Source: Melitaea cinxia
Taxonomy: Eukaryota; Arthropoda; Insecta; Lepidoptera; Nymphalidae
Assembly (NCBI RefSeq): GCF_905220565.1
Contig: NC_059422.1
Location: 6,778,272 to 6,842,271, forward strand
Direction: 5' to 3'
DNA length: 64,000 nt
The notes beneath the pieces were generated by a model. That model was given only the letters and a program-made list of their open reading frames with translations. It searched no databases and was not told the DNA's origin. Shown piece after piece: positions 9,716 through 21,288 of the stretch. The translations under genes and the position numbers were made by a program. Numbering within the stretch: position 1 is the first letter of the stretch; every line of letters begins with the position of its first letter.

Positions 9716-12173
9716 ATGTCTGTCGGGGCGTCAAGTGTAAATCGAAGATCGAAACGTAGTAAAACCTCCCTGTATTAGGTATATATTATCATCAACGCTA
9801 AGAAATGGTTGCTTATTTGACATTCAAAGCGAGTTACATGATCTTATAGAGGTCTTGTAGTTGTAACTGAATTAGAACAGCCTGTACACAATGGACATGG
9901 ACTGCAACTGGACAATGGCCATCCTTGACTATTGGAGAGTGCTCGAATATGAGTAACGATCTGTTATGAACAAATATTATATTTTATATTAACAAAGTGC
10001 AACGTATAATGCCTGGGAAATTCATGCAAAATTGTTAAGTCAGAGATAAACCCCCGTCGCTTCGCTCCGCGTCGTATATAGTTCAGTTGGAGTCCGATTT
10101 TGTGTCAGAATAATTGTCAGTAATTAAATTAATTTGCAGCAGTAAATTGAGTTTTTTTTTAAAAGTACCTTTCCTATCAGATCGCTATCAGGTGTATATG
10201 ATAACACCGGGACCGACAGCTTTACATTCTCTCTGAGGCACATTATATATATTCACAAAGATGTACAGTAGAAAAAAATATTTGTACCTACAATACACAT
10301 AACAGCTAATCTAGCCCTAGCGGGAATTGAACTCGTGACCGTTAGATATTTGACAGTTTTTAAATGAGTATCTGTTGAGTTTCTTGACGACCCTTCTCAG
10401 CAAGACCTAATAATTTCAATTTTACAAATCACTCTTAGCCTTAATAATTCATTACAAATGTTTCAACATTTTTTTTAAGTCCACAATATTTTTGCAATAA
10501 TTTTATAATTAACATATAAACTCAATCGTTATAATTATTTAATAATACTTTTTACATATTAAAAATTAGTAACACTAGGCTATAAAAGATCACTCTAGGA
10601 CGCACCGGCCTAACGGAAAAATAATTAAAATAATGTAAATTCTAAATACCTAAGTCTTGCGGTCAAGTCTTTTAGTGTTTATATTCAAACCTGGGTGGCC
10701 AGGCAATTTCTATTACCTATAAACATCCAAACTAAGAACAACCACGATTTCTTATAAGACATTTACAAAAAAAGATCAAATTATATTGGTGACTGATACC
10801 AATATATAAAGAGCTTTTAAATGAAGTAAATATATTTTAAAGCGAGTTTAAGTTTAATTGGTCACTATAGCCAATTTAGAAAGATCTCTGTTTTAAACGA
10901 AAATGTATGTGAGATGAGATCGATTTAAATTAGTTCACAAACCAATGAGGATGATCTCTGATTGTATGTAAATAGTTTGCGATGCGGTTTCTAAATAAAT
11001 TGGGTGGTTAGTGAACCCGCGACGTGGGTGGTCAGCCATTTTTATTTCGCCGTCAAAAGGTCATTCACCCCGGCGATAACTTTCGACGTCACACCTGTAC
11101 TGTATAATTCTTTAGTATTTTATAATTCATATTATATCATACATTTTTTTCAGAATAAACAAAATATTTTTAACTAATTATATTAAAATACCAGAACAAT
11201 TACCATCTTCTTTTAATAATTAAAAATAAAACTTTGAACTCCGTGCAATACAATTCCTTTGCTATCAAATAGAAAAAAAATAATTTAGCGCCACGTCAAT
11301 TCCTATCAATATTCAAAATAAACAAGATATAAAAAAATAATAATCAATATTGATATAGGTACATTTAGATTGAACTTTATAACAACTGTTATAAAATACA
11401 GTTTACAATCACTTTGGTTATTAAAAAAAAACTAGTAATTAGTTCAAAGCAATCGAACGCGATCAATTCAATGAGGAATTTTGAAAATAGAATGTATAAG
11501 GTGCCAGTTACAGGGTTGCTTAGTATTAGTAATATTATTTGAGTGAAAAAAAAGAAAACAAATTTATTATATTAAAAAAAAAAAACAGTAAATTGTGTTG
11601 TATTTAAGTTGCGGTTGCAAAATTTTAAGAATGTATATCATTTTAAGCTTAATAATTTCTAAAACTGCTAAATTTTTAATAAAACTTACCATAATTATAC
11701 TTCATATATCATTATCATTCACAACTTAGGCTATAAAATACTTCGATATGACTCACAAAACTGGAGCAAGAACCAATAATACAAAGCGTGTAAAACCACA
11801 ATTTGTTTTGAAATATAGTACATTATATCAATAAACGCTTAAGTTATAAATTTAGTCTAGAACCTAGGTAGTAAAGTCTAGACTATTAAGTGAGTTGTTA
11901 ATTAAAACTTAGTCATAAATCCACAATATTAAACCAGTAAGTTAAATAAACAGCCGGTTCAAGATTATTAAGCTGTCAAGCTTAATTATTATTAATATTT
12001 ATTAGTTTACTGGAATACATATACTTAGCTATATGAAAAACGTGAATTTACTTACATAAATACCATATGTAGGTACCTTATTGCATTAAGCGTGATTAAT
12101 AAGACTGGTATGTGTATGTTCGCTCGTCTTTACAATGCTTTGCTTTACAAGAATTCTTAACGAAACGATACGA
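9716..12173. other. No gene; short SINE scraps only
   Basis: Mostly AT-rich. A C fragment lies at 10180-10246 and a box B-like GGGAATTGAACTCGTGACC at about 10320-10338. CCCCCGTCGCTTCGCTCCGCG at 10052-10072 resembles a worn D terminus. A moderately GC patch at 10995-11090 is unexplained. Confidence 0.45.
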
Positions 12174-12232
12174 TTCAACCTGTAACATCCTATTGCTGGC
12201 CTTAGGCATCTTTCTTCGTGTAGGAGATGGAT
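12174..12232 (-). mobile_element. SINE C, 3' fragment
   Basis: CAACCTGTAACATCC, CTTTCTTCGTGTAGGAGATGG is the C tail in reverse. Confidence 0.6.
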
Positions 12233-12904
12233 TCTAAAAATAAACAATTAATTTTAAAATATTATTTATTTAAAAAAAAAAATTACATTCGAATACGTGT
12301 TTCTATATGCGTTAGTTTCTTAATTTTTAGAATTTAACTTTATTTTATACAAAAAAAAATATATATATATATTGTCTTATTTTTTATGTTGTGTTCACGA
12401 AATAGAAATCATTACAAAATGTTAATTAAATATATTAATAGCATTTAAGTTTGATCGAGACCTGAGTACTTTTTGAGCTATCTTTAATAATGCTTGACCA
12501 TTATTCCGCCTACCGACGTTGTATTTATTACTTGTCAATGTAATTCAATTCGTATTTTATTTTGCAAGCCAGCACATTTTTAATTTGTACATTTATATTT
12601 TTTTTCCGTATAGCCTAAGGTACTGTTATTACTATTTATTATAAATTATTCAACATAATTATGATAGTAGCAACCCTACCCGCCGACCAATCAGCGACCT
12701 GCGCGAACGCAATCTATCACGCGCAAATAAAAACAAACATGGCGATATGGGTGGTCGCGGCTTAATATATCAATTTACAATTTAGATTTTTATCGAATTA
12801 TACGTAAACACGGCACTCGTGTGTTAATTATTTAAATAGTCAGCCATTTTCGCTAATTGGTTGCAATTTTAATCTCTTTTGTCCTAATTTTAACATTGTT
12901 TTAT
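12233..12904. other. AT-rich stretch with one GC patch
   Basis: At 12670-12765 a GC-richer patch holds CGACCAATCAG (CCAAT type), GCGCGAACGC and CATGGCGATATGGG. The rest is AT-rich. No gene is supported. Confidence 0.4.
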
Positions 12905-13070
12905 TAGACTCTAGATATACCTCGCGGTTTCGTTCACTGAATTTCCGTTCCCGCGGGAATCTCGTGATAAAAAGTAGCCTGTGTTATTCGGGATCTCCAG
13001 CTGTCAACAGTTTTATCACTATAAGTTCAAGAATTTTTGCCTGAAAGAGTAACAAATATTCATCCATCCT
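12905..13070 (-). mobile_element. D element, terminal part
   Basis: CTCGCGGTTTCGTTCACTGA, GTTCCCGCGGGAATCTCG and AAAAAGTAGCCTGTGTTATT are D-element wording in reverse. The exact GCTAGT end is lost. Confidence 0.6.
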
Positions 13071-13235
13071 CACTTATAGTTTTTCATGTTACAATAAATA
13101 ATATACTACTAATAACTTTGTACTGTGTTTACGAAATTTTTATATATTTTTTTTAATTTGAAAGCTAGTGTGCCGGCTTAGGTTTGGAGTCCCATTAAAA
13201 TTTGGACGAGATAGAGTTATAATAATAAAAATGAT

Positions 13236-13332
13236 AATAAATACTCTTTATTGTACACCACAAAGAAACATTACAAAAAAGTGATACATACAATGATAGA
13301 TGTACAAAGGCGGTCTTATGGCAAATAAGGTG
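13236..13332 (-). mobile_element. Repeat K, 3' end of a LINE-type element
   Basis: In reverse: GCCATAAGACCGCCTTTGTAC and TGTGGTGTACAATAAAGAG, ending in an AAATA-rich tail. AATAAA at the end is a built-in poly(A) signal. Confidence 0.6.
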
Positions 13333-13934
13333 TATTTATGTTACACTAAATTTATTTTTATAAAGCAGTATAATTAAACAGTAGTTTTTTTTTGTTCATT
13401 AGGGAATAAACACAATAATTTTAATTTGTGTCTCACCGTGTCATAGCCGCATATCTCGTTTCAACTACTGAATGTATAGAATGACACTTAGCATAATTTG
13501 AGTGAATGTTACGAGCTAAGAGTTAAATGACTATTTTTCATGGCTTTTTATTTTTTTTGTTTTGCTTGTTTACAATTTTCCTCTTTTATTAGTTTTATTA
13601 TTTATTGAAAACTGTATTGTACAATTAAAATAACAATTTTATACATAATACACATTAAACGAGTTTGTAAATAAGCTATATTAAACAGATAAATTACATT
13701 AAACTAAAAAAAAAACCTTAAGTATACATATACATAATATAATAACTAAAAATTTTTATTAAAAGGAGTCCCTTTAGGCAAGGTTCAACGTTTTATTGTA
13801 AATTCACATAATATTGAAATATTATTAAAAAAAAAAATTAAAATATCTTTATACTATTTAATAATATTCTTAAATATAAAAGTGAAATGGCGGTCTAATC
13901 ACTAATAGTGATCTCATACAGACAATCTCTCTCA
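13333..13934. other. AT-rich stretch with a possible second K fragment
   Basis: TTTATTGAAAACTGTATTGT and ACAATTAAAATAAC near 13600 resemble K. Otherwise nothing. Confidence 0.35.
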
Positions 13935-14203
13935 ATCTATACTAATATTATAAAGAGGTAAAGTTTCTAACTTTGTTTTTTGAGGGTAATCTTCGGGAAT
14001 ACTGATTCGATCATGTAAATTCTTTCACTAAGAGAAAGCTACACTATTCAGAAGTGATATAGGCTATGTATATGTTATGTATATGTTATTGAAAAAAAAA
14101 TTCAGTAAAAATAATAGTATATATATGTAAATCAAATTGGAGGAATGCGAGCGTGATGAAAAGTTTACTATATATTTGCGTCACACGGATCGGCTAGTAG
14201 AGG
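13935..14203 (+). mobile_element. D element, apparently complete
   Basis: Starts TCTATACTAATATTATAAAG and ends CACGGATCGGCTAGTA. No inverted termini. About 270 bp. Confidence 0.65.
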
Positions 14204-14320
14204 GTACATTGATAACATGAACAATAAAGTATGAAAATTAATTAATTAAACTAATATGCACAAACAGAACTTATATATGATTGGTGATGTAGATACTTGT
14301 AGTATTAAACTGTTTTTTTT

Positions 14321-14580
14321 TTTTATATATAACTAGGTCGGCAAACAAACGCTCACCTGATGATAAGCGGTAACCGTAGCTTATAGGAGTCTGCAACACC
14401 AGAAACATTACAAGCACGTTGCCGACCCTATTCCTCAGGAGCTCTGGTCATCTTACTCAACAGGAACACAGCACTGCTTGAAAACACTATTATTTAGCTG
14501 TGCTCTTCTCAAAGGTCGAGGGTACTGCGCCAGTCGGGCTGCTCCATATTTTGAGCAGGAAATTCCTGCTACCTCAGTTA
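14321..14580 (-). mobile_element. Repeat B, near full length
   Basis: Reversed: CAGGAATTTCCTGCTC, CGACTGGCGCAGTACC, then CAAGCAGTGCTGTGTTCCTG, ending GCCGACCTAGTTATATA plus A tail (poly-T on this strand). Paired in inverted orientation with the copy at 14796. Confidence 0.8.
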
Positions 14581-14795
14581 CGTTCGTCAAATACGTTTCA
14601 TCAGTTATATATACGTTTTGGTAATATGCTTATAACCAACTTTGTTGTTCGTCAAACGACTGACTTTTTTGTATGAAAGCTTTATCTAAATTTCACCACA
14701 TACTTTTTGAACTTTGTTCTTCAGTAAACGATGAAATATCTGTTGTATGAAAACAATATGGGGAGTGAAATCGTGTGAAAAAGTATCTCTGACCT

Positions 14796-14932
14796 GTCCT
14801 GAGCGGAACTCCTGGGGGCTTGTGGGGTAGGGCAGGTAATGGGCTTGCATTGCTTGGGTTTTGCAGGCTTCTATAAGCTACGGTAACCACTTACCACCAG
14901 ATGGGCCGTAAGCTTGTTTGCCGACCTATTAG
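14796..14932 (+). mobile_element. Repeat B variant, 3' half
   Basis: GAACTCCTGGGGGCTTGTGG, TCTATAAGCTACGGTAAC and GTTTGCCGACCTATT. More diverged than other B copies. The minus-strand open frame here is its antisense. Confidence 0.7.
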
Positions 14933-15274
14933 CCACTTTAAAAAAATAGTGCCATTGGATTGTGTAAACTAATAATATATCATAAATTGCTATCTGTTAG
15001 ATAACCGTCATCTGTCATAAGGAGTTAACGGCGACTGATGAAACAGGCTCTAAGTGGTCAGTAGCGGTAAATAGTGGCAACATTGTAGTGGTAAAACATT
15101 ACGCAAATATAAACTGAATAAGTTTTGCATATTAATTTAATTGATTCATTTACATTTGTATGTAATTAGCATTCGCTTGGAAAACGTTAATAAAGACTAT
15201 ATTTCACTTTTAATATTGTTAGGATATATGCTTTACTTCTGGTTTTGTATGCGTTAGTAAGTATTTTTTTATAC
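14933..15274. other. No gene or repeat recognised
   Basis: AT-rich. Nothing supported. Confidence 0.45.
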
Positions 15275-15628
15275 AACTAGGTCGGCAAACCAGACAAACA
15301 CCAGAAGCATCGCAAGCGCGTTGCTGAGCCTATCCTACCCCCCCCCCCCCGCCCCCCCAAAATAATAACGCCTAATTTGATAAAAAATAGCACGTTTTAG
15401 GAATAAAAAAAGGATATGGGGTTCAAAAGACCGTGGATGTATTTCATTTTATATTTAAAAAAATCCCCCCAGGAGCTCTGGGTCACCTTACTAACCAACA
15501 GGAACACAACACTGCTTGAAAACAGTATTATTTAGCTGTGATCTTCTGTAAGGTCGAGGTACTAACCCAGTCGGGCTGCTCCATATCTTAAGCAGGAATT
15601 TTCCCACTGTGCACTACCTCAGTTAAAG
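15275..15628 (-). mobile_element. Repeat B, with poly-C and an internal insertion
   Basis: The B ends are at 15275 (AACTAGGTCGGC) and 15628 (CTACCTCAGTT). The middle is broken at a run of 14 C, G, 7 C (about 15337-15358) followed by about 107 bp of unrelated AT-rich sequence. B resumes at CCCCCCAGGAGCTCT. Confidence 0.75.
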
Positions 15629-16189
15629 TTCCTTCGTTAAGTATTTAAAAATATTTTTTCTCTTTGATAGTTCTCTTCGATTTACGAAATTTACGTTTCA
15701 TTCAAAATAAGATTAAAAAAAAAAAGTTTGTCTTAATTTTATAACTTTTTAAATAATCTATATTTCTGATTTGGATATTAAATGAATTTCTACTTTTATA
15801 AATATTCAAATGTAAATAAACAGATGTAAACATTTTCATCATTGTTTTAATAACAGATAGTGCTTGTGTGTCAGTGGGTGTGTCAGTTGTCAGACAATCT
15901 CAACACTGTGCTTTGTAGCGTTAACTAGAGCCGTTGATCTTGGTTGTCATCGTTAGCTATTAGAGAATTTACCAAATAAAGCATGTGGATCTCGGGAGAC
16001 CCGACAGAAGTAATGAATCAAACTGTCCAAAATACGGTTAGCACTGTGGGTTAGAGTGAGAGAGTAGGCGTTTGTCTACCGCTGCCGTATGCGTGAGAGA
16101 AAGAGAAGCCAGACAGACTGGCGCCGTAACGTGTTACGTCTCACTGACCTTAGTCCGTCTATTGCAGACAATTTAGACAGTGTCTGACA
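15629..16189. other. No gene recognised; GC-richer toward the right
   Basis: A hairpin ACAGTGTCT-gac-AGACACTGT lies at about 16176-16196, beside the LINE-like segment that follows. The rest is unexplained. Confidence 0.4.
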
Positions 16190-16515
16190 GACACTGTGTC
16201 GCCTAAGTCACTCTTCAAGAAAACGCAGAGTTATCTAAGCTCTGCGCCACCCTCTCGACCCCACTGGCTAGGCCCACAGGAACGACGAGTCGATACATGT
16301 GGAGCCAGTTCGGCTGCAAGAGTCTTTCGCATTTCGAGCTATGCCACGAACGCTCGACGGAGACCCCATGTTGAATTTTTCCCCATCATGAAGTTTTCCT
16401 TCTCCAGGACCCTGATTATTTTGGGCCAGGTTTATCCTTCGGTCGCCTTTTACGACACCCACAGGAAGAAAGGGGGTGGTGCTATTCTACTCGGCCGACA
16501 CCACACGGCACCCAG
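16190..16515 (-). mobile_element. 5' portion of a LINE-like element sharing the A start
   Basis: On the minus strand it starts TGCCGTGTGGTGTCGGCCGA and CACCACCCCCTTTCTTCC, followed by GTGTCGTAAAAGGCGACCG. This parallels the first 60 bp of repeat A, then differs. Downstream it has ATGGGGTCTCCGTCGAGCG, like 5' ends of insect LINEs as I recall them. The 118-residue plus-strand frame is antisense to it. Confidence 0.5.
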
Positions 16516-16572
16516 CAACGCGTTACGTAACGAAGCGGGTAGCCTCCCATAAGAGGTTATCACTTTGATAAC

Positions 16573-16738
16573 TTGCAATCAAAAATTACTGTAATCAAGT
16601 AAGCTTCAAAAGCACTTTTCAATCTTAATTTTACTAATTCAAATTAATTATAGTTGAAGTACAACTACCACTAATACTGAATGTAGAATCTGCAGAGACG
16701 AATCCACAAGAAATTTCGCAGTTACTCTTTCAAAAGTG
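16573..16738 (-). mobile_element. Repeat I, 3' end
   Basis: Begins CAATCAAAAATTACTG and ends GAATGTAGAATCTGCAGAG, CAGTTACTCTTTC: the I sequence in reverse. Confidence 0.65.
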
Positions 16739-17173
16739 TTATAAATTTAATTTAGACTTGCATGGAACAGCGCTACTGCAGATATATACATACACACTAC
16801 TACTACATACTAACTACTTACTAATACTACTACAGCCACATATTCTTCTATATCCTACCAGCCTATCGCACACCACAGCTGTGTAAGAGCTTCCCCAAGC
16901 TCGTGCCAAATATCCCAGTTTCCGCGTTTTTCTTTGAGTTATCCAGACACATATACAGTTTCACTTCCAAAATAATTTGTTTTTAAGCTTTAAGCTGATT
17001 CTAATTAATCCTATATCATTCGACAGCTTTACCATTTATAAAATAAGCTATAAAACTTCACGCTACGACTTAAATCAGTACAACAAGAGAACAGAGTCCT
17101 ATATCTGTAATTATTATTTGAATCTGTATGAATAAAATTGTTTTATATGTATTTATTTGTTTATTTGCTATAG
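16739..17173. other. No gene or repeat recognised
   Basis: Contains a (CTA)n-like patch near 16795-16840. Nothing else supported. Confidence 0.4.
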
Positions 17174-17370
17174 TAACAACCATTCAACTGCTGGCTTTGA
17201 AATACACAGGCCGAAGACGGGCAGCAGTGTCTTCGGTGCGACAAAGCCAGCCCTGCGGTCACCAACCCGCCTGCCCAGCGTGGTGACTATGGGTAAAACC
17301 CATGAGTTCACGCGATTATTGGCGCGAACCTGTTGAGGCCTATGTCCAGCAGTGGACTGCAATAGGCTGA
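17174..17370 (+). mobile_element. Repeat A, 5'-truncated
   Basis: From CATTCAACTGCTGGCTTTG to GTCCAGCAGTGGACTGC and AGGCTGAAG, with a (GT)n tail in place of (ATG)n. Confidence 0.8.
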
Positions 17371-17787
17371 AGTGTGTGTGTGAATAAAAAAAATCAGTAC
17401 TATCTTTAGCTAGTCTATTGTCCCTAATAATATAGGTGTGTATATAATAAATGTCATGTCATGTCACAAGTGTTCGTCCGTGACCGGCTCTGGCACACCT
17501 GTCAAGCTGTCACAATATAGCCGTCACGAACGTTATCAGGTTAATTGATCTTAGCGTTATCAGTACGAGCTTTAAGAGTTGATTTTGGTTTTAGTTGAGA
17601 TGTGAGCTTTGTGTGAGTTTTTTATTACCTGTAGTAATATTAATAATATTAATAGAGTATGCTTGTTTAAAACTGTTAAAATTGAAAATAAACATATTTT
17701 ATGTAACTTATTGTTCGGTAAAGTAATTTAAATAAAAATAATGTAATATATACTAGTAAATCAATAATACTGTATTACAAAATAATA
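17371..17787. other. No gene or repeat recognised
   Basis: AT-rich. ACTAGTAAAT at about 17750 is one arm of a possible duplication around the next A copy. Confidence 0.4.
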
Positions 17788-18120
17788 CTGTGTGGCTACG
17801 GTACTAAAGAATATAGCAACCCCCTCTCGTCCTGTGGGTGTCGTAAGAGGCGACTAAGGGATAACACAGTTCCGCTACCACCTTGGAACCTAAAAAGCCG
17901 ACCGGTGGCGGGATAACCATCCAACTGCTGGCTTTGAAATACACAGGCCGAAGACGGGCAGCAGCGTCTTCGGTGTGACAAAGCCATTACTGCGGTGAGA
18001 AACCCGCCTGCCCAGCGTGGTGACTATGGGCAAAACACATGAGTTCACGTTATTTTTGGCGTAAACTTGTGGAGGCTTATGTCCAGCAGTGGACTGTATA
18101 AGCTGTAATGATGATGATGA
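17788..18120 (+). mobile_element. Repeat A, full length
   Basis: Starts CTGTGTGGCTACGGTACTAA and ends with TGTAATGATGATGATGATA. ATACTAGTAAAT occurs just after it and again 27 bp before its start. Confidence 0.85.
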
Positions 18121-18149
18121 TACTAGTAAATGGAGAGCCGGTTTTTAGT

Positions 18150-18290
18150 TCAGTTATACTGCGAAAACTACTGAACCGATTGGAATAATACTTACACCAT
18201 AAGATGCAACGTGTTCCGGAGAAGGTTTAAGTATATGATATGTTGGTGATTACTTATCGTGTAATAAAATATGGACGGACAGAGGTCACT
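18150..18290 (+). mobile_element. D element fragment
   Basis: GCGAAAACTACTGAACCGAT followed by an AATAATACTTACACC segment, internal D wording. No terminus. Confidence 0.45.
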
Positions 18291-18601
18291 ACTTTAATAA
18301 TATATCTAATTGTTAGTTAGTACTGGGAATCAAAATATTGAATTGATGTTCATTTTACTGAAAAATAGTTCAAGGGGTGATAAAAATAATATCGAAACTA
18401 ATATTTTAATTTAACGAATAAAAATTTGCGTAAAATTATAAAATTACATAACACTAGGTAGGGGATCTCAAAATTTACCATCTGTGACTAGGACGGGGGA
18501 GGTGTCTGAAAATCGTGAAATTCGTGTGTCGTAGTTATGGATAGCCCCTTAACCAATTTGTAAATAATCCAAAAAGTATTAAAATTAATGAAAATATAAA
18601 C

Positions 18602-18827
18602 ACATTATATGAGTCATCATTACAGCCTATACAGTCCACTGCTGGACATAGGCCTCCACAAGTTTACGCCAAAAATAACGTGAACTCATGTGTGTTGCCC
18701 ATAGTCACCACGCTGGGCAGGCGGGTTGGTGACCGCAGTACTGGCTTTGTCGCACCGAAGACGCTGCTGCCCGTCTTCGGCCTGTGTATTTCAAAGCCAG
18801 CAGTTGGATGGTGGACATTATATGAGT
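18602..18827. repeat. 13-bp target-site duplication around repeat A
   Basis: ACATTATATGAGT at 18602-18614 and 18815-18827 flanks the 5'-truncated A copy exactly. Confidence 0.9.
18615..18814 (-). mobile_element. Repeat A, 5'-truncated, with target duplication
   Basis: Minus-strand copy whose 3' end (TAATGATG) lies at 18615 and which stops abruptly at 18814 inside CCATCCAACTGCTGG. 5' truncation plus a 13-bp duplication is the signature of LINE-type retroposition. Confidence 0.88.
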
Positions 18828-18851
18828 AATCATTGAAATAAATAAATATTA

Positions 18852-19182
18852 CTCGCTTCAGCCTGTTATATCCGGTATATCCCACTGCTGGGCATAAGCT
18901 TCTTTCCCCATGTAGGAGAAGGATCAGAGCTTAATCCACCACGCTGCTCCTCTGCAGGTTTTCGGATATATTCCCTACTTCGAGTAACAACCGCTATCAG
19001 GTGTACATGAGGTGAACGTGCTCTCCGAGGTACGGTGGGGAGACTCACAAGGACTGCAGAAACAACTAGACCACGTCAAACATCTGTATGACCAATACAA
19101 ATGTTTGTCATGTGCGGGCATAGAACGCGCGACCGCCAGCGCATCACCCGCAAACTAGTGCTGTGACCGTTGCGCCAACGTA
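18852..19182 (-). mobile_element. SINE C, full length
   Basis: From CGCTTCAGCCTG (3' end) to GACCGTTGCGCCAACG (tRNA-like head, reversed). Box B is altered (ATAGAACGCGCGACC). AATAAATATT flanks both sides (near 18838 and 19186). TCCGGTATATCCC shows a 12-bp local insertion. Confidence 0.85.
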
Positions 19183-19326
19183 TCATAATAAATATTGAAT
19201 TTTAGTTTTTTCTTGATTAATGCAAGAAATTACATCAACTGACAATGAAGTCATTTAGCTAATTATCAATTATCTCGTAAATTTTAAGTTTTTCTTTTTT
19301 CATATTAGGAATAGTAGTTAATTTAC

Positions 19327-19722
19327 TTCCTGCTCAAAATCTGGAGCGGCCCTACTGGGGAAGTACCTCGACCTTACAGAAGATCACAGCTAGATAATGC
19401 TGTATTCAAGCAGTATTGTGTTCCTATTGGTGAGTAAGGTGACCAGAGCTCCTGGGGGGATTGGGGATTGGGTCGGCAACGCACTTGCGATGCTTCTGGT
19501 GTTGCAGGCGTCTATAAGCTACGGTAATCGCTTACCATCAGGTGAGCCATACGCTTGTTTCCCAACCTAGTGACATAAAAGTGTTGTGTTCCTGTTGGTG
19601 AGTAAGATGACCAGATCTCTTAGGGGGAATTGGAGATAGGGTTGGTATATCTATAAGCTACGGTAATCGCTTACCATCAGGTGAGCCGTACACTTCTTTG
19701 CCGACCTAGTTATATAAAAAAA
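19327..19722 (+). mobile_element. Repeat B with a duplicated 3' half
   Basis: A near-complete B (19327-19572) ending CCCAACCTAGTGACATAAAA is directly followed by a second 3' half (19581-19722) starting GTGTTGTGTTCCTGTTGG and ending GCCGACCTAGTTATATAAAA. Confidence 0.8.
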
Positions 19723-20135
19723 TCATAAAAAGGTACTGGAATAATATAGGAATTTAAAAACAATAAATAAGTACCTATTATTTTATTTTTTGGCCTGGTG
19801 TCATAATAACAATTAGTAAATGTACTTCAAAAAACTGTGTACCACAATCGAGGGTTTTCGTACAGCGAAGTGTTGGGCGTCTTATCACGATGACGCTACC
19901 CATTGAAAATTAGCTTGATAGTAATCTAGTGCCAAAACGGACCCGGAATCCTGGAATACTGGACCAGAACCGACGACTGTCAACAAAACAATCCACTCCC
20001 GCAAATACGTTACTATGTCACACGTTATGTGGATACTGAATTTTCAGAAGATTTCATTTAAAAAGTTCATCTCGTTTTGTGATATTAAATATTACACTGT
20101 CAAAAGATTGTCTCGAAAAAAATTCTAAAGCATAC
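19723..20135. other. No gene or repeat recognised
   Basis: Unexplained. Somewhat GC-richer at 19850-20040. Confidence 0.4.
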
Positions 20136-20270
20136 TGTTGTGCTTAATCCACCACGCTGCTTCACTGTGGGGTGGCGAACATATTTCTACTGTGAGTAAT
20201 GATCGCTATCATGTGTATATGATAATGACCGGGACCGGCAGCTTAACGTGCTCTCCGAGGCGCCGAGATA
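20136..20270 (-). mobile_element. SINE C, internal fragment
   Basis: CTTAATCCACCACGCTGCTTC and CGGCAGCTTAACGTGCTCTC. Both ends are missing, but a tRNA-like stretch (GGGAATCGAACCCACGAC) follows at 20328. Confidence 0.7.
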
Positions 20271-20314
20271 AAGATTGAGACTAAAAAATATATTGAAACA
20301 GTTACAATTATGTA

Positions 20315-20400
20315 CAGCCGTTAGAGCGGGAATCGAACCCACGACTGGTGACGTCAGTGGAACCTTTTGAAATATTACACCAGATCAGAACCCTTGACGT
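20315..20400 (-). mobile_element. tRNA-like SINE head
   Basis: Reversed, GTCGTGGGTTCGATTCCCGC is a good pol III box B. The A box is diverged. Probably a separate SINE from C. Confidence 0.5.
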
Positions 20401-20611
20401 CCAAATATATTAAATATCCGCGCGTTTCAACCTGCACTGAGTTTTATATATTATCAATTCATTTTTTACTCTTTTTCGTATTTCTTTAAATTAGTGTTAG
20501 GGAAGGTTAGAAATGACAGCGTTGTAAACAAACTTTCTCAGTATACGACTATAATCCACTATGAAGCAGCACAGCGATTCCAAATCCAACATTTTTAAAG
20601 CAAAACTTTTT

Positions 20612-20752
20612 GAAGCACGCTTGACTTAGGAAGTAAGCTGGTGAATGCGTGACGAGAGCGTTACGAAAAATGTGATCAGGCCAGGTGAACGGAATTTGAG
20701 AGGGAGGTATAAGTTAGTTATAAAGTTTTATTTCAGTCGTATGGTCAGATTA
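20612..20752 (+). repeat. Repeat H, copy 1
   Basis: CACGCTTGACTTAGG, GTGAATGCGTGACGAGAGCG and GAACGGAATTTGAGAGGGAG. It faces the copy at 22358-22535 in inverted orientation. Confidence 0.75.
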
Positions 20753-21091
20753 CAGTAGCATGAAAAATATCACACTTTTAAAAAGAAAAAACAAAAAAAA
20801 AACTCAAATATCGTATTATCAGTTAGTAATGAGTTAGAATTAAGAAATAAAAAATCACATTCCGTAAGATACGAAGAGAGAGAGAGAAAATTACTCACAT
20901 ACGAGTGACAGAGATAGAAGATGGCTGTGAGAGGTCACAAGTGCAAGTGTGTGAGCGAGACGGAAGATAAGAGATATATAAGAGTGAAAAGGACAGGCGT
21001 ATCGAAAAAGGCTAACGATATAAGGTGAATATCAAAGAGTAAGTACGTAGATATGATACAAGGCATTAAAAGGTATATTTAGTACCAATTT
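20753..21091. other. GA-rich stretch, no gene
   Basis: GAGAGAGAGAGAAAA and similar at 20873-20960. H elements elsewhere contain such runs, so it may be a worn H internal segment. Confidence 0.35.
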
Positions 21092-21288
21092 TTCCTTACT
21101 ATTGAGGTAGGGAAAATCCTCCTCAAAATAGGGAGTAGCTTGACTGGAGAAGTACCTCAACCTAAGAGAAAATCTCAGCTAAATAACACTCAAGCAGTGT
21201 TGTGTTCCCGTGGTGAGTAAGGTAGAGAGCTCCAGGACAAAGTCGGTGGTAGGGCCGGCAACGCGCTTTCGATGCTTTTGACTGATTA
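21092..21288 (+). mobile_element. Repeat B, diverged
   Basis: TGAGGTAGGGAAAATCC, GAAGTACCTCAACC and GGCAACGCGCTTTCGATGC. The 3' end is cut by the fold-back element that starts at 21289. Confidence 0.75.

Noticed and set aside
16196..16552. 118-residue open frame (+)
   Set aside because: Antisense to a LINE-like 5' segment that shares its start with repeat A; no domain, no codon bias.
20870..20960. GAGA-rich cluster as a possible Polycomb or GAGA-factor site
   Set aside because: Repeat H copies carry similar GA runs, so repeat debris is the simpler explanation.
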